Notes: generated by a model from the sequence alone, not told the origin. A stretch of 64,000 bases of DNA from Sphingomonas sp. So64.6b (GCF_014171475.1 NZ_CP048817.1:3534001-3598000); one strand, 5' to 3'. Positions 1-9,644 are shown, counted from the first letter of the stretch. A program made the numbers and translations.

Positions 1-124
1 ACGGGCGGATCGCATGGCTGCTGCTCGTCTCGGCCAACAGGCGGGATGGAATGGCACTCGCGGCGGCGGCGATCGCGGTGCCGGCCACGAACTGGCGGCG
101 CGACGCCCTGATATCGGCGAACAT
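1..124 (-). CDS. Tat-exported protein, N-terminal fragment (runs off window)
   Basis: The first 41 codons of a leftward gene are visible; the rest lies outside the window. The start is the ATG at 124-122, with an AGGAGA ribosome site just upstream on the minus strand. The peptide begins MFADIRASRRQFVAG and continues with an alanine-rich hydrophobic stretch, which is a Tat signal (SRRQF) and h-region. The mature enzyme is not visible, so no function is assigned. It is divergent from the thioredoxin-like gene at 317, about 190 bases away. Confidence 0.6.
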   Translation of the reverse strand, partial: MFADIRASRRQFVAGTAIAAAASAIPSRLLAETSSSHAIRP

Positions 125-316
125 TGGCTTCTCCTGATCTGGTCGCGGCCAGATCTAGAGGGAGCGGCCGCCCGGCGCCCGTTAAGTGGCGTGATGCGCT
201 GTTAGCGCTCGCGTGCGGTCTTCTCTCAGGAACTAACACCCGTCTGGCGCGGACTAACAGGCAGCGGCACGCTTGCGCACTACATCTGCCGGGAACCGCA
301 CGCATAAGGGCTCCCC

Positions 317-1423
317 ATGATCCAGAAACGCTCCATCGGCTTTGCGGCCGCTGCCATCATCGCCGGGGCCGCAACCACCGCAATCTGCTTTGGCGACGCG
401 CTCGGCCTCGCACGCTCCGCGGCCACCGACAGCGAAGCGACGGCCGCCGCGCCCGTGGGCACTACCTCGCACCCGATCGAGGTGCTGCAGGGCAAGCCCT
501 GGCTCGTGCCCGTTGCGGATGGCCCAAAGGCGCTGCGCGGCAAGGTCGTTGTGGTCAATTTCTGGACCTATTCCTGCATCAACTCGCTGCGCGTCCTTCC
601 CTATCTGCGCGCCTGGAACGCACGCTACGGGCCCAAGGGTCTGCAGGTGATCGGCGTCCACGCGCCGGAGTTCGCTTTCGAGAAGGATCCGGCGAGGGTC
701 CGCCGCGCCACGAACCAGCTTGATGTCCGCTATCCGAACCTTCCGGACAATGACTATGCCGTGTGGCGCGCTTTCGCCAACCAGGGATGGCCCGGCTTCT
801 ACTTCATCGATGCGACCGGCAAAGTTCGCGGCTATCAGCTGGGCGAGGGCAAATATGACGAAGCCGAGCAGCTGATCCGCAAGCTGCTGACGGAGACGGG
901 TGCCGACGTTTCCAGCATTCCCCTCATCCCGGTCGAGGCCGGGGGCATCGAGGCACAGGCCGATTGGACCGACCTTCGTTCGCCCGAAGCCTATATCGGA
1001 TATGACAAGGCCGCCGACTTTACCTCTCCAGGCGGTTTCGGGAAGGATGCGGTGCGAACCTATGCCAGCGCCACCACACTCTCGCTCAACCAATGGGATC
1101 TGGCAGGTCGCTGGAGCGTCGGCGGCGAGCATGCGACGCTGAACGGCGGCCCCGGCACGATCCGCTTCCGCTTCCATGCCCGGGACGTCCATCTTGTCCT
1201 TGGCGGGGCGCCCGATGGCCGGCCGGTCCGATTCCGCGTGACGATCGATGGTCGGGCGCCCGGGAGCAGTCACGGCACTGACGTCGACGCTGCCGGTTCG
1301 GGCGAGGTGAAGGAGGACCGGCTATACCAGCTCGTCCGCCAGCCCGGTGCGATCGCTGACCGCACCGTCACGGTCGAGTTCTCACGCCCGGGCGTGCGGG
1401 CCTATGTCTTCACTTTCGGCTGA
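317..1423 (+). CDS. Exported thioredoxin-like protein (DipZ/TlpA C-terminal type), CXXS active site
   Basis: A 368-residue protein with an N-terminal hydrophobic signal/anchor (about residues 5-30). A thioredoxin/AhpC-TSA-like fold spans about 60-195, and a beta-rich C-terminal domain spans about 215-368, the architecture of DipZ-type periplasmic proteins. Family members normally carry WTYSCINC. Here the motif reads SCINSLR, so Cys87 is kept and the resolving cysteine is Ser90 (codon TCG). A classical dithiol-disulfide cycle is therefore not possible without another cysteine; monothiol chemistry or disulfide isomerisation remains possible. It is followed closely by the SDR gene at 1437 and may share its transcript. 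Confidence 0.8.
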   Translation: MIQKRSIGFAAAAIIAGAATTAICFGDALGLARSAATDSEATAAAPVGTTSHPIEVLQGKPWLVPVADGPKALRGKVVVVNFWTYSCINSLRVLPYLRAWNARYGPKGLQVIGVHAPEFAFEKDPARVRRATNQLDVRYPNLPDNDYAVWRAFANQGWPGFYFIDATGKVRGYQLGEGKYDEAEQLIRKLLTETGADVSSIPLIPVEAGGIEAQADWTDLRSPEAYIGYDKAADFTSPGGFGKDAVRTYASATTLSLNQWDLAGRWSVGGEHATLNGGPGTIRFRFHARDVHLVLGGAPDGRPVRFRVTIDGRAPGSSHGTDVDAAGSGEVKEDRLYQLVRQPGAIADRTVTVEFSRPGVRAYVFTFG

Positions 1424-1436
1424 TGGGATCATCATC

Positions 1437-2269
1437 ATGACTAGAACCTGGCTGGTGACCGGCAGCTCGCGCGGCTTCGGACGTGCGCTGTGCGAGGCGA
1501 TTCTCGATGCGGGCGACAACCTGTTGGCGACGGCACGCGACCAGGCACAACTCGCCAGGCTCGGTGACGGTCGTCCGGGCAGGCTCGCCACCGCGCGGCT
1601 CGATGTTACCTCCGAGGACGATGCCGCAGCCGCGGTGGCCGCCGCGATCGCCGAGTTCGGCACGCTGGACGTACTGGTCAACAACGCGGGTTATGGCGAC
1701 GTTGGTTCGGTCGAGGACACGTCGATCAATTCGTTCCGCCGCCAGATCGCGACCAACCTGTTCGGCACGATCATCATGACCAAGGCGGTGATCCCGCACA
1801 TGCGGCAGCGGCGCAGCGGTCACATCGTCCAGTTCTCCTCGGTTGGCGGTCGCGTCGGCGCTCCAGGGCGCGCGCCCTATTCGGCGGCGAAATGGGGCGT
1901 CGAGGGTTTCTCGGAAGTGCTCGCGCAGGAGATGCGACTGGTCGGCGTTCGGGTGACGATCGTCGAACCCGGCGGCTTCCGCACCGATTTCGCCGGCGCC
2001 TCGACGACGCTCGACGCTGGCCGCGCCGAATATGACGCGGTCGTCGGCAATGCGCGCGGGTGCAGGCGGCCTATCACGGCAGGCAGCCTGGCGATCCGCA
2101 CCGCGGCGCAAAAGCAATCCTCGAAATCGTTGCGGCCGAAGCATCACCGCTTCGTCTCCCCCTCGGAAGTGACGCGGTCGCGACAATCGAGCGCAGCGAC
2201 AAGGCCCGGCTCGACGAGCTGAACCGCTGGCGCGCGCTCAGCATTTCGACCGATTTTCCGCAAGGATAG
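1437..2269 (+). pseudogene. Short-chain dehydrogenase/reductase, frameshifted near its 3' end
   Basis: The first ~205 residues are a classical SDR: TGSSRGFGRA cofactor-binding glycine motif, NNAG, catalytic Ser (QFSSVGG) and YSAAK, then EPGGFRTDF. Near 2050-2062 the good reading frame is lost. The frame continued from 2060 (QAAYHGRQPGDPHRGA...) gives the expected SDR C-terminus up to the stop at 2269, so one base appears to be missing around the GCGCGCGGG run. Without the correction the product ends at 2222 with an unrelated basic tail. The ATG at 1437 directly precedes MTRTWLVTG. This is either a genuine mutation or a homopolymer/GC sequencing error. Confidence 0.75.
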
Positions 2270-2340
2270 GAGATTGCGGGATTGAGGCGCAGCGCCGCTC
2301 GCGGCATGGTCTAGCCGAACGGAGAGGGATTCAGCGGATC

Positions 2341-5223
2341 GTGGCAGATTTGGATCAGCAGGCTGGCGTTCCCATATGCTTCGGGCCCTTCCGCCTGTCG
2401 CCGGGCGAGCGCCTGTTGACCAGAGACGGCGAACCGGTCGAGATCGGCGGCCGTTCCTTCGATCTGCTTCTGGTGCTGACCGAGCAGCCCGGCCGGGTCT
2501 ACTCCAAGCGCGATCTTCTCAAACGCGTCTGGTCCGATGTCGTCGTCGAGGATGGCAGTCTCCGCTTCCACATGGCCAGTCTGCGCAAGCTGCTCGGCGA
2601 CGGCATCGACGGTGCGCGCTATATCGCGACTCAGGTCGGCGTCGGCTATGCCTTTGTCGCGCCGGTCGAGCGGCAGGGCAATGCGCCCCTGCGCCGCCCG
2701 GCGGAAGAGAACGCAAAGGCACCCGCGAGCAGCACCAATCTGCCCGCGCGCCTCACCCATCTGATCGGGCGGGAACGCGACATCGCCTTTCTAGTGGAGC
2801 GCGTCGTCGATACGCCGCTCTTTTCGATCATCGGCGCGGCAGGCGTCGGCAAGACCTCGCTCGCGGTCGAGGTCGGCCGCCGGCTCACCGCCCCGTTCGA
2901 GGGCCAAGTCGCCTTTGTCGATTTCGGCATGCTCGAAAACGAGGCGGTCGTGCCCTCGATGATCGCAGGCGCAATGGGGATCGCGGTCCAGAGCGGGGAT
3001 CCGCTCGCGGTGATCCTCGGCCATTTGCGCGAACGGCCTTATCTGCTCATCCTCGACAATTGCGAACATGTGATCGAGCCGGTCGCCAACATCGTCGAAC
3101 GGATCGTCGAGGATGCGCCCCTGGCGCGCGTGCTCGCCACCTCGCGCGAACCGCTGCGCGTGCGCGCCGAGCATGTGCTGCGCCTTGATGCGCTGGGATA
3201 TCCCGAGGAGCTGTCCGGACTAACGCTCGACCAGCTCCTTTCCTATCCCGCGGTTCAGCTGCTGTGCGAGCGCGCTACCGCCGCCGACAGCGCGCTCGTC
3301 ATCGACGAGGAGGCAGCACGTCTGATTGCCGGGATGTGCCAGCGCCTCGGAGGGATGGCGCTGCCGATTGAGCTGGCCGCGACGCGCGTCGCAACGCACG
3401 GTGTGGCCGCCGCCGCGCGCCAGTTGGGCGAGCGGCTCAGCCTCGCCTGGCCGGGGCGGCGGACCGCTCAGCCGCGGCAGCAGACATTGCGGGCAATGCT
3501 CGACTGGAGCTACGATCTTCTCGCCGATGGCGAACGCACCGTGTTCGAACGCGTCTCGATCTTTGTCGGCCCATTCTCGATCGACGCCGCGGTGGAGGTC
3601 GTGGCGGATGTCGGCATCGGGTCGGACGAGGTCGCCATTGCCCTGGACGAGCTCGTCTCCAAATCGCTGATCGCCCCTGACCGTATGCGCCGCACGGTCA
3701 GCTACCGGCTCCTCGATATGACTCGCGCCTATGCCCGGGAGAGGCTGCTCGCACGTGGGCCGGCCGAACAGAATGCGGTCGCGCGCCGCCACGCCGCCTT
3801 CTTCCTCACCGAACTCGAATTGGCGGAGCAGGACGATGGCTGGCTGCAGGAAACGAGACCCTTGCGCCAGCAGCTCGGCAATATCCGCAGCGCGCTTGAT
3901 TGGAGCTTTGCGCATAGCGGCGAACGCGGAATCGCGGTGCGGCTAGCCGCGGCCAGCGCGCCGGTGTTCCTCACTCTTTCGCACATGATCGAGTGCCGCT
4001 CCTGGTGCGCCCGCGCGCTCGCCGACATCGACGAAGCCGAGCGCGGTACGGCGCTCGAGCTCGAGCTTCAGGCCGCGCTCGGCATCACGCTGATGTTCAC
4101 CAGGGGCAATAGCGAGGCAGCGGGACATGCGCTTGACCGCGCACTGGAGATCGCGACGAGCCTTGACGACAAGTGGAACCAGCTACGCCTGCTCGGCCGC
4201 CTCCACATCTTCCACGAGCGGATCGGCGAATATGACGCCGCGCTGCGTCATGCAGAGCGGGCCGTGGAAATCTCCGAGATCCTGGGCGTGCCCGAGGCGA
4301 TCGGCATCGCTTATTCGCTGTCCGGCATCTCGCACCATCTCCGCGGCGACCAAAAGCGGGCGCGGCGCGAGCTCGAACTCTCGTTGCAAGAGAGCCCGCC
4401 TTCGGCACGCAGCCGGACGATCCATTATGGCTTCGACCACCGAAACCGCTCCGGCATCGCGCTTGCGCGCACCTTGTGGCTCACCGGTCATGCCGAACAG
4501 GCCGGCCATCTCGCCCGGCAGACCGTTCGCGAGGCCGCGGGGCTCGACCATTCAGTCACCCATTGCATCGCCCTGATCTGGTCGCTGTCAGTCTTTTTGT
4601 GGATGGAGGATATCGCGACGGCTGAAAAGGACCTCGCAACCTTTGCCGAATGCGCGGAGCTTAACGCGCTGGGCCCTTACGTCGCGGCCGCGGAAGGCTT
4701 TCGCGGCGAACTGGCGATCCAGCGCGGTCACGCCGGTGACGCGCTGGTCGCCTTGGAGGAAAGCCTCGCCCGGCTGCGCGCCGCACGCTACGAACTGCTG
4801 ACGACACCCTTCTCGATCGCGCTTGCGCGCGGCCTCATTCTGAGCGCGCGGCCGGATGAAGCGCAGGAACTCATCGCCGCCACGCTCGCCCGCTGTAACA
4901 CGAATGGCGAGCGGTTCGCGGTGCCCGAACTACTCCGGCTCAAGGCGCAGCTACTGCAATCGTCCGCCAAAGATGCGAGTGAGCACCTTGCCGTCCTTGA
5001 CGAAGCGCTCATGCTCAGCCGGGAACAGGGCGCTCGCGCCTGGGAAATGAGAATTGCCGTCGATCTCGCCGAAGCTCTCAACGCCGCGGAAAGAAGGCAA
5101 GAAGCGGTCGCTCTGCTGGAGACGGTATGTTCGGGAAGTTCGTCGGACGACGCTGCAGGACGGCGGACCCGTCTGCTATTGGAGTCGCTACTTTCTCAAG
5201 GACGCGCGGCAGGAACAGTGTAG
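2341..5223 (+). CDS. Winged-helix transcriptional regulator with ATPase and TPR-like domains
   Basis: A 960-residue protein starting at GTG. Residues ~10-105 form an OmpR/CadC-type winged helix (Trans_reg_C; ends TQVGVGYAFV). A predicted STAND-like ATPase follows (~140-450), with Walker A GAAGVGKTSL and Walker B YLLILDNCEH, a signature of the COG3903-type predicted ATPase regulators. The remaining half is helical and TPR/MalT-like, probably an inducer- or partner-sensing scaffold. There is no receiver domain and no membrane segment, so the signal is presumably cytoplasmic. It follows the thioredoxin-like and SDR genes on the same strand, about 70 bases after the SDR, and may control them. The ligand is unknown. 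Confidence 0.82.
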   Translation: MADLDQQAGVPICFGPFRLSPGERLLTRDGEPVEIGGRSFDLLLVLTEQPGRVYSKRDLLKRVWSDVVVEDGSLRFHMASLRKLLGDGIDGARYIATQVGVGYAFVAPVERQGNAPLRRPAEENAKAPASSTNLPARLTHLIGRERDIAFLVERVVDTPLFSIIGAAGVGKTSLAVEVGRRLTAPFEGQVAFVDFGMLENEAVVPSMIAGAMGIAVQSGDPLAVILGHLRERPYLLILDNCEHVIEPVANIVERIVEDAPLARVLATSREPLRVRAEHVLRLDALGYPEELSGLTLDQLLSYPAVQLLCERATAADSALVIDEEAARLIAGMCQRLGGMALPIELAATRVATHGVAAAARQLGERLSLAWPGRRTAQPRQQTLRAMLDWSYDLLADGERTVFERVSIFVGPFSIDAAVEVVADVGIGSDEVAIALDELVSKSLIAPDRMRRTVSYRLLDMTRAYARERLLARGPAEQNAVARRHAAFFLTELELAEQDDGWLQETRPLRQQLGNIRSALDWSFAHSGERGIAVRLAAASAPVFLTLSHMIECRSWCARALADIDEAERGTALELELQAALGITLMFTRGNSEAAGHALDRALEIATSLDDKWNQLRLLGRLHIFHERIGEYDAALRHAERAVEISEILGVPEAIGIAYSLSGISHHLRGDQKRARRELELSLQESPPSARSRTIHYGFDHRNRSGIALARTLWLTGHAEQAGHLARQTVREAAGLDHSVTHCIALIWSLSVFLWMEDIATAEKDLATFAECAELNALGPYVAAAEGFRGELAIQRGHAGDALVALEESLARLRAARYELLTTPFSIALARGLILSARPDEAQELIAATLARCNTNGERFAVPELLRLKAQLLQSSAKDASEHLAVLDEALMLSREQGARAWEMRIAVDLAEALNAAERRQEAVALLETVCSGSSSDDAAGRRTRLLLESLLSQGRAAGTV

Positions 5224-5460
5224 CTCGGCTGTCAGCCAACACTTGGGCAAGCCATTCACTCAACAAATTGGGCCTTGTCGGCTGAGCGCAATGTCGGAAT
5301 CTGGGCCGCTAGCCTGCTGTCCGCTTTGGGCTGCCCGGGCATAGAAGGCGGACCTTCGCTTGAAGGCCGGGATCTGGCCGGGCGAAGAAGCTCAAGTTCA
5401 AGGCGAGTTCGAGGCGGAGCGGCGCAACGGGCCAAGATCATTCCGCCGATTGGCTCGCGC
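5224..5460. other. Convergent intergenic region
   Basis: About 240 bases between the convergent regulator and lactonase-esterase genes. Short open frames exist on both strands but none resembles a known protein, and no strong terminator hairpin was seen. Confidence 0.4.
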
Positions 5461-7353
5461 TCAGGCGGCACCGTTCCGGGCAAGCCACAGGCAGAATGAA
5501 TCGGTCCAAAGCGATGCCGGCGTGCCCTCGCGGCCGACACCGAAGCCGTGTCCGCCTTCCTGTAGAAGATGCAATTCGCAGGGCCGCTTTGCTGCGCGGC
5601 ACGCCGCCATCATCATAAGACTGTTATCCGCAAGCACCTTTTCATCATCCAGCGCGTGCGCAAGGAAGATTGGCGGCGTCGTCGCATCGACATGGTTTTC
5701 CGCCGAATGTCCTGCGATCAATTCCGCAGCGGGCGCAGCGCCAAGCAGCATGCGCCGCGAAAGTGCGTGCGTCGCGGACGCGTGCATGGTTATCACTGGA
5801 TAGATCAACCCTATCGCCGCGAGGCGCGCATCATGCGCATCGATGGCGTCGACTGGATCATGCAACCGCCGCGCTGCCGCCGTGGCCAGGCTTGCGGCAA
5901 GATTGCCCCCTGCCGAGAAACCCAGCGCTGCGACCCGCGCAGCATCCACGCCAAATTCCGTTGCACGCGCGCGGATCAAGCGCATTGCGCGTTGTGCATC
6001 CATCAACGGCACCGCCCAACGCGGGTGCCATCCCTCGTTGGGCAGGCGATAGGTCAACACAAAGACGGTGTAGCCGTACCGGTTCAGTCGCTGGGCAATA
6101 TCCATGCCCTCGTTCCGGATCGAGAGGAAAGCATAGCCCCCGCCCGGCATAACCAGCACCGCGGCGCCGTTCGCGCGCTGCGGTCGGAAGATCCGGAGTT
6201 CAGGCGTCTGTACCCAACGGAGAAAATCGGCCGGCCAATTGGCGAGCATCTCAGGCGCGAAATCCGTCGTCAGGTCGGCGGGCTTTGCGAAGTTGCCGCC
6301 CGGCGGAACACCCTGCCATAATGGAACTGCGGGCAAGTTCTTCCACACTGCGAGCGGACTGTCGCGATCGGCCAGAGCATCGATCGCCGGTGCCAGAGCC
6401 TTTACTTCGGCCATTCCGGGCAAGATCTTATGCTGGTTGCGGCGCCCCGCATAAGCAGCGACGGGCACGCCCGCGACCCGCGACCGGAATGCCAGGATGC
6501 TCCCCGACAATCCGAATTTTTCGATGTCAGCGGGGTCGAGCCCGTAGGATGCGGATGTGACGAACAAAGTGCGCCCGTCATTGCCGCCAAAGGCGCAGCT
6601 TGTGGGACGCTGACATGGCGTATCGAGCAAGCCGATCGGCTCGCCAGCGGGAGACAGGCATTGGATCCCGGCGCCATCCCACATGGCACACCAGATATTT
6701 CCCGCGATATCGACCGCAAGGCCGTCGGGCTTGCCCGGGATCCCGACAAAGTCCTGAATGACCTGCGGGTTCGCGATCGTGCCCGCGGTCAGATCATAGT
6801 CGTAGCGATAGAGGAGACGGGGAACCGTATCGACAATGTAGAATGATGTGCCGTCGGGGCTCCAGCCCAAGCCATTACAGACATCGAATCCACTCGCCAT
6901 TTCGATCGTGCGACCGTCTGGGTCGAGTCGATACAGACACCCCTTGCCGAACGATCCGTCGCTGGAGCGCGATCCGACCCAGAAGCGTCCCATCGGATCG
7001 CATTTGCCGTCGTTGAAATGCGTGCCGGTCATGTCCGGGGCAGCCCAAGGACGGAGTTCGGATCGCGAGTCCTGCAACCACAGTTCGTCTTCCAGCGCCA
7101 GCAGCACCGCACCATCCGGCCCGGGGGCGCCCGACCCGATCTTCGCCGGAACGACCGTTTCGGTCGAAATGCCGGAGGTCAGATCAAGGATATTGACCGA
7201 TGGCCGGACGATGTCGACCCAAAGCAGCGAATTCGTGTCGGCGATCCAATACGGACACTCGGCCAGCCCTGCGTGAACGGGCCAGGTTGCGATTAATGGC
7301 ATATCCGACAGCAACGGTGGTGAGGCCATCAATGGTGCGCGATCTTCGATCAT
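5461..7353 (-). CDS. Fused SMP-30/gluconolactonase and alpha/beta-hydrolase (acyl esterase)
   Basis: A single ~630-residue reading frame combines two enzymes. The N-terminal ~300 residues are an SMP-30/gluconolactonase beta-propeller (AECPYW start, HFNDGKCDPMGRFW, NGLGWSPDGTSFY, KPDGLAVD), a family that opens sugar lactones. The C-terminal ~280 residues are an alpha/beta hydrolase of the BD-FAE/acetyl-esterase type, with an oxyanion-hole MPGGGY, nucleophile GFSAGGN and a late histidine in GGHGFG. A two-step activity on acylated sugar lactones is plausible. The start is uncertain: ATGs at 7353, 7329 and 7302 are all possible and none has a strong ribosome site. It is divergent from the hexuronate-type transporter at 7441. 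Confidence 0.85.
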   Translation of the reverse strand: MIEDRAPLMASPPLLSDMPLIATWPVHAGLAECPYWIADTNSLLWVDIVRPSVNILDLTSGISTETVVPAKIGSGAPGPDGAVLLALEDELWLQDSRSELRPWAAPDMTGTHFNDGKCDPMGRFWVGSRSSDGSFGKGCLYRLDPDGRTIEMASGFDVCNGLGWSPDGTSFYIVDTVPRLLYRYDYDLTAGTIANPQVIQDFVGIPGKPDGLAVDIAGNIWCAMWDGAGIQCLSPAGEPIGLLDTPCQRPTSCAFGGNDGRTLFVTSASYGLDPADIEKFGLSGSILAFRSRVAGVPVAAYAGRRNQHKILPGMAEVKALAPAIDALADRDSPLAVWKNLPAVPLWQGVPPGGNFAKPADLTTDFAPEMLANWPADFLRWVQTPELRIFRPQRANGAAVLVMPGGGYAFLSIRNEGMDIAQRLNRYGYTVFVLTYRLPNEGWHPRWAVPLMDAQRAMRLIRARATEFGVDAARVAALGFSAGGNLAASLATAAARRLHDPVDAIDAHDARLAAIGLIYPVITMHASATHALSRRMLLGAAPAAELIAGHSAENHVDATTPPIFLAHALDDEKVLADNSLMMMAACRAAKRPCELHLLQEGGHGFGVGREGTPASLWTDSFCLWLARNGAA

Positions 7354-7354
7354 A

Positions 7355-7366
7355 TTGTTGCTATAA
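7355..7366 (+). promoter_or_regulatory. Candidate shared operator element (TTGTTGCTATAA)
   Basis: Lies in the divergent interval between the lactonase-esterase and MFS genes. It resembles elements ahead of the TonB receptor (10486) and the dehydratase (15229), with consensus KTGTWGCTAWWW. A binding site for the cluster's IclR protein is only a guess. Confidence 0.25.
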
Positions 7367-7440
7367 ACGATACATAGGCGTAGCAAAAGGGCGAGTTTAG
7401 ATTAGCAGCGCAACGGCGCGCGGTTCGGGAGAGGGCGGAA

Positions 7441-8724
7441 ATGGTAGCCGAAAGGGCGAAGATTGCCCGGTTCCGGTGGCTAATCGTGACGATGCTCGCG
7501 CTTGCCGCGTTGCTCAACTATCTCGATCGCCAAACGCTGGGGCTGATGGCGGGTGTCGTCCAGGGCGAGCTCAGGATCGACGACAAAGGCTATGCTTCCG
7601 TCGTCAATGCCTTTCTCGTCGCCTATATGCTGGGCGGCCTGGTGTCTGCCTTTATTGTCGACCGCATCGGCGCGCGTTGGGGCATGGTCGTCTTCGTCGG
7701 CTGGTGGTCGCTCGCCAGCGCGTGCACCGGCCTGGCAAGCAACATCTGGCAACTGGGTGCAAGCCGGTTCGCACTTGGGCTTGGCGAGGCGGGCAATTGG
7801 GTCGCCTCGCCCAAGCTGGTGCGCGAATGGTTTCCCCAGCGCGAGCGGGCGCTCGCGATCGGTATCTATTCCTCTGCCGCGCATTTCGGAGCCGCGATAG
7901 CGCCGGTCGTGATGGCCGCACTCTTCCTCGCATTCGGCTGGCGGCTCACGTTTGTCATCAGCGGAGCGTTTGGCCTGATCTGGTTGGCTGCCTGGCTCTT
8001 GCTTTATCGTCCGGAGCAACCGTTGCCCGTTTACGATGAAGACGCCGTAGCGGGCCCCGATATCGTCGCGGAACGTGCCGAGCCAGTCGACGATTCCGGC
8101 TGGAAGGGCTGGATCGCAGTGATGCGCACGCGCGGCGTATGGTTTTATGCGGTCGGCAGTTCGCTGACCAATCCGGTGTGGTTCTTCTACCTGTTCTGGT
8201 TCCCCAAATATCTGACCGAGGAGCGCGGACTGACCATCGGCGAAATGGGGCGGACGACATGGATCGTCTATGCGGCCGCCGGTTTCGGCGCGGTCGGCGG
8301 GGGCATATTGTCCGGATGGTTCGTCGGCCGCGGCGTGCGACCGGCGCGCGCGCGGGTGGCCGTGATGGGCCTGGTCGCGCTGGTCGCCCCGGTCGGCGCG
8401 ATCAACGCGCTCGAGCCCAGCATCGCGATCAGCCTGGCACTCGGCGCGATCGTCGCGTTTTGCCATACCGCGTGGGTCACCAACCAGACCGCGTTGCCGG
8501 TCGATCTCTACCCGAGCCGCCATCTCGGCAAGGTCATGGGCATTGGTGGTATCGTCACCGGCATCGTTACGATCGGATCGACTTATGCGGTCGGGCAGCT
8601 TGTCGTTGTGCTCACCTATCGGCCAATGTTCCTGGCAATCGCCGTCGCCTATCCGCTCGGTGTGATCGCCGCCTATCTTGCGACGACCGGCCGTTCGATG
8701 GCTGACCGGGAGGGCAACGCATGA
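7441..8724 (+). CDS. MFS transporter, hexuronate/aldonate (ExuT/ACS) type
   Basis: A 427-residue protein with about twelve hydrophobic segments. It carries the signature region of the anion:cation symporter branch: NYLDRQTLG in helix 1, the helix 2-3 loop DRIGARWGM, and GEAGNWVASPKLVREWFPQRERA, which is characteristic of hexuronate and galactonate permeases. A strong ribosome site (GGGAGAGGGCGG) precedes the ATG. It overlaps the kinase gene downstream by four bases (ATGA), so transporter, kinase and SDR form one translationally coupled operon. The likely substrate is a sugar acid produced or released by the neighbouring lactonase-esterase. Confidence 0.85.
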   Translation: MVAERAKIARFRWLIVTMLALAALLNYLDRQTLGLMAGVVQGELRIDDKGYASVVNAFLVAYMLGGLVSAFIVDRIGARWGMVVFVGWWSLASACTGLASNIWQLGASRFALGLGEAGNWVASPKLVREWFPQRERALAIGIYSSAAHFGAAIAPVVMAALFLAFGWRLTFVISGAFGLIWLAAWLLLYRPEQPLPVYDEDAVAGPDIVAERAEPVDDSGWKGWIAVMRTRGVWFYAVGSSLTNPVWFFYLFWFPKYLTEERGLTIGEMGRTTWIVYAAAGFGAVGGGILSGWFVGRGVRPARARVAVMGLVALVAPVGAINALEPSIAISLALGAIVAFCHTAWVTNQTALPVDLYPSRHLGKVMGIGGIVTGIVTIGSTYAVGQLVVVLTYRPMFLAIAVAYPLGVIAAYLATTGRSMADREGNA

Positions 8725-9644
8725 GCGCTCGGATGTTCATCGCGGTCGAATGGGGCACGACACGAATCCGGGCGCGTCTGCTTACGGCGGATGGCGATAT
8801 TCTGGACGTTTTGGTAGAGGATGTGCGGCTGATCGATCTGGACCGGTCGGCCAGGATTGCACGCCTGCAAGCGATGCGGGCGCGTTGGCCGGACGCCTGT
8901 GCCACGATGTGGCTGGCCGGGATGATTGGTTCACCGATGGGACTCGAGGCGGTCGAGCAACTGCCTTGCCCGGCCACGCCGGCGATGATCGCGGCGCATG
9001 CACGCCAAACACAAATCGACACCTTGTCGGTCGCGATCCTGCCGGGCTTGTCGTGCATTTCCCGCTTCGGCGATCCTGATGTCCTGCGCGGCGAGGAGGT
9101 CGCAGCCGCCGGGCTCATCGGAACCGGTCGCGCCGATGGCGCGCTGTTGCTGTCGGTACCGGGGATGCACGGCAAATGGATCGAGCTGGGTCAGACCATG
9201 GTCGAGCGGTTTCACACATCAATGACGGTCGAACTCTATCGCGTGCTCGCCGAGCGAAGCATCCTCGCACCGTTGATGGTGACGCCCGCGCGGGACGGGG
9301 ACGCCTTCAGAACCGGCTTGTCGCGCGCGGCCGATGGCGGCGGTCTGGGCAGGCTGTTGTTCTCCGCGCGGACCGCGGTGCAGGCAAAACGTTTCAGCGA
9401 ACAGGATGCAGCATCCTATCTATGGGGCATCCTCATTGGCTCGGACGTGCGCGAAAATCTGCCCGCCGCCGGAACGAGCGATCAAACGTGCTTCGTCACC
9501 GGTGCCGAGGATGTCGCGCCGCTATTCAGTACAGCGATCAATCATCTGGCAATGAAGGCCGAGCTTATCGACGATAAACGACTTTCAGCGACCGGCTTCG
9601 CCGCGATACGACGGGTCTCGGCCGAGCAGGAGCGATTGCGATGA
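8721..9644 (+). CDS. dgoK: 2-dehydro-3-deoxygalactonokinase (DgoK family)
   Basis: A 307-residue protein of the DgoK family, which phosphorylates 2-keto-3-deoxy-sugar acids with ATP. Family hallmarks are the N-terminal phosphate-binding segment VEWGTTRIRARLL, the GMIGSPMGL motif, the LPGLSCI and DPDVLRGEE segments and the GMHGKWIEL core. It is coupled to the transporter before it and the SDR after it by ATGA overlaps. With an enolase-superfamily dehydratase and a DapA-family lyase nearby, it fits a pathway in which an aldonate is dehydrated to a 2-keto-3-deoxy acid, phosphorylated and cleaved. The exact sugar stereochemistry cannot be read from the sequence. Confidence 0.85.
   Translation: MSARMFIAVEWGTTRIRARLLTADGDILDVLVEDVRLIDLDRSARIARLQAMRARWPDACATMWLAGMIGSPMGLEAVEQLPCPATPAMIAAHARQTQIDTLSVAILPGLSCISRFGDPDVLRGEEVAAAGLIGTGRADGALLLSVPGMHGKWIELGQTMVERFHTSMTVELYRVLAERSILAPLMVTPARDGDAFRTGLSRAADGGGLGRLLFSARTAVQAKRFSEQDAASYLWGILIGSDVRENLPAAGTSDQTCFVTGAEDVAPLFSTAINHLAMKAELIDDKRLSATGFAAIRRVSAEQERLR

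Noticed and set aside
254..1273. Long minus-strand open frame (339 codons)
   Set aside because: It is antisense to the thioredoxin-like gene, has no recognisable domain or ribosome site, and is the usual GC-rich shadow frame.
7480..8523. Long minus-strand open frame opposite the MFS gene
   Set aside because: Low-complexity, strongly charged translation with no domain; the sense frame is a clear transporter.
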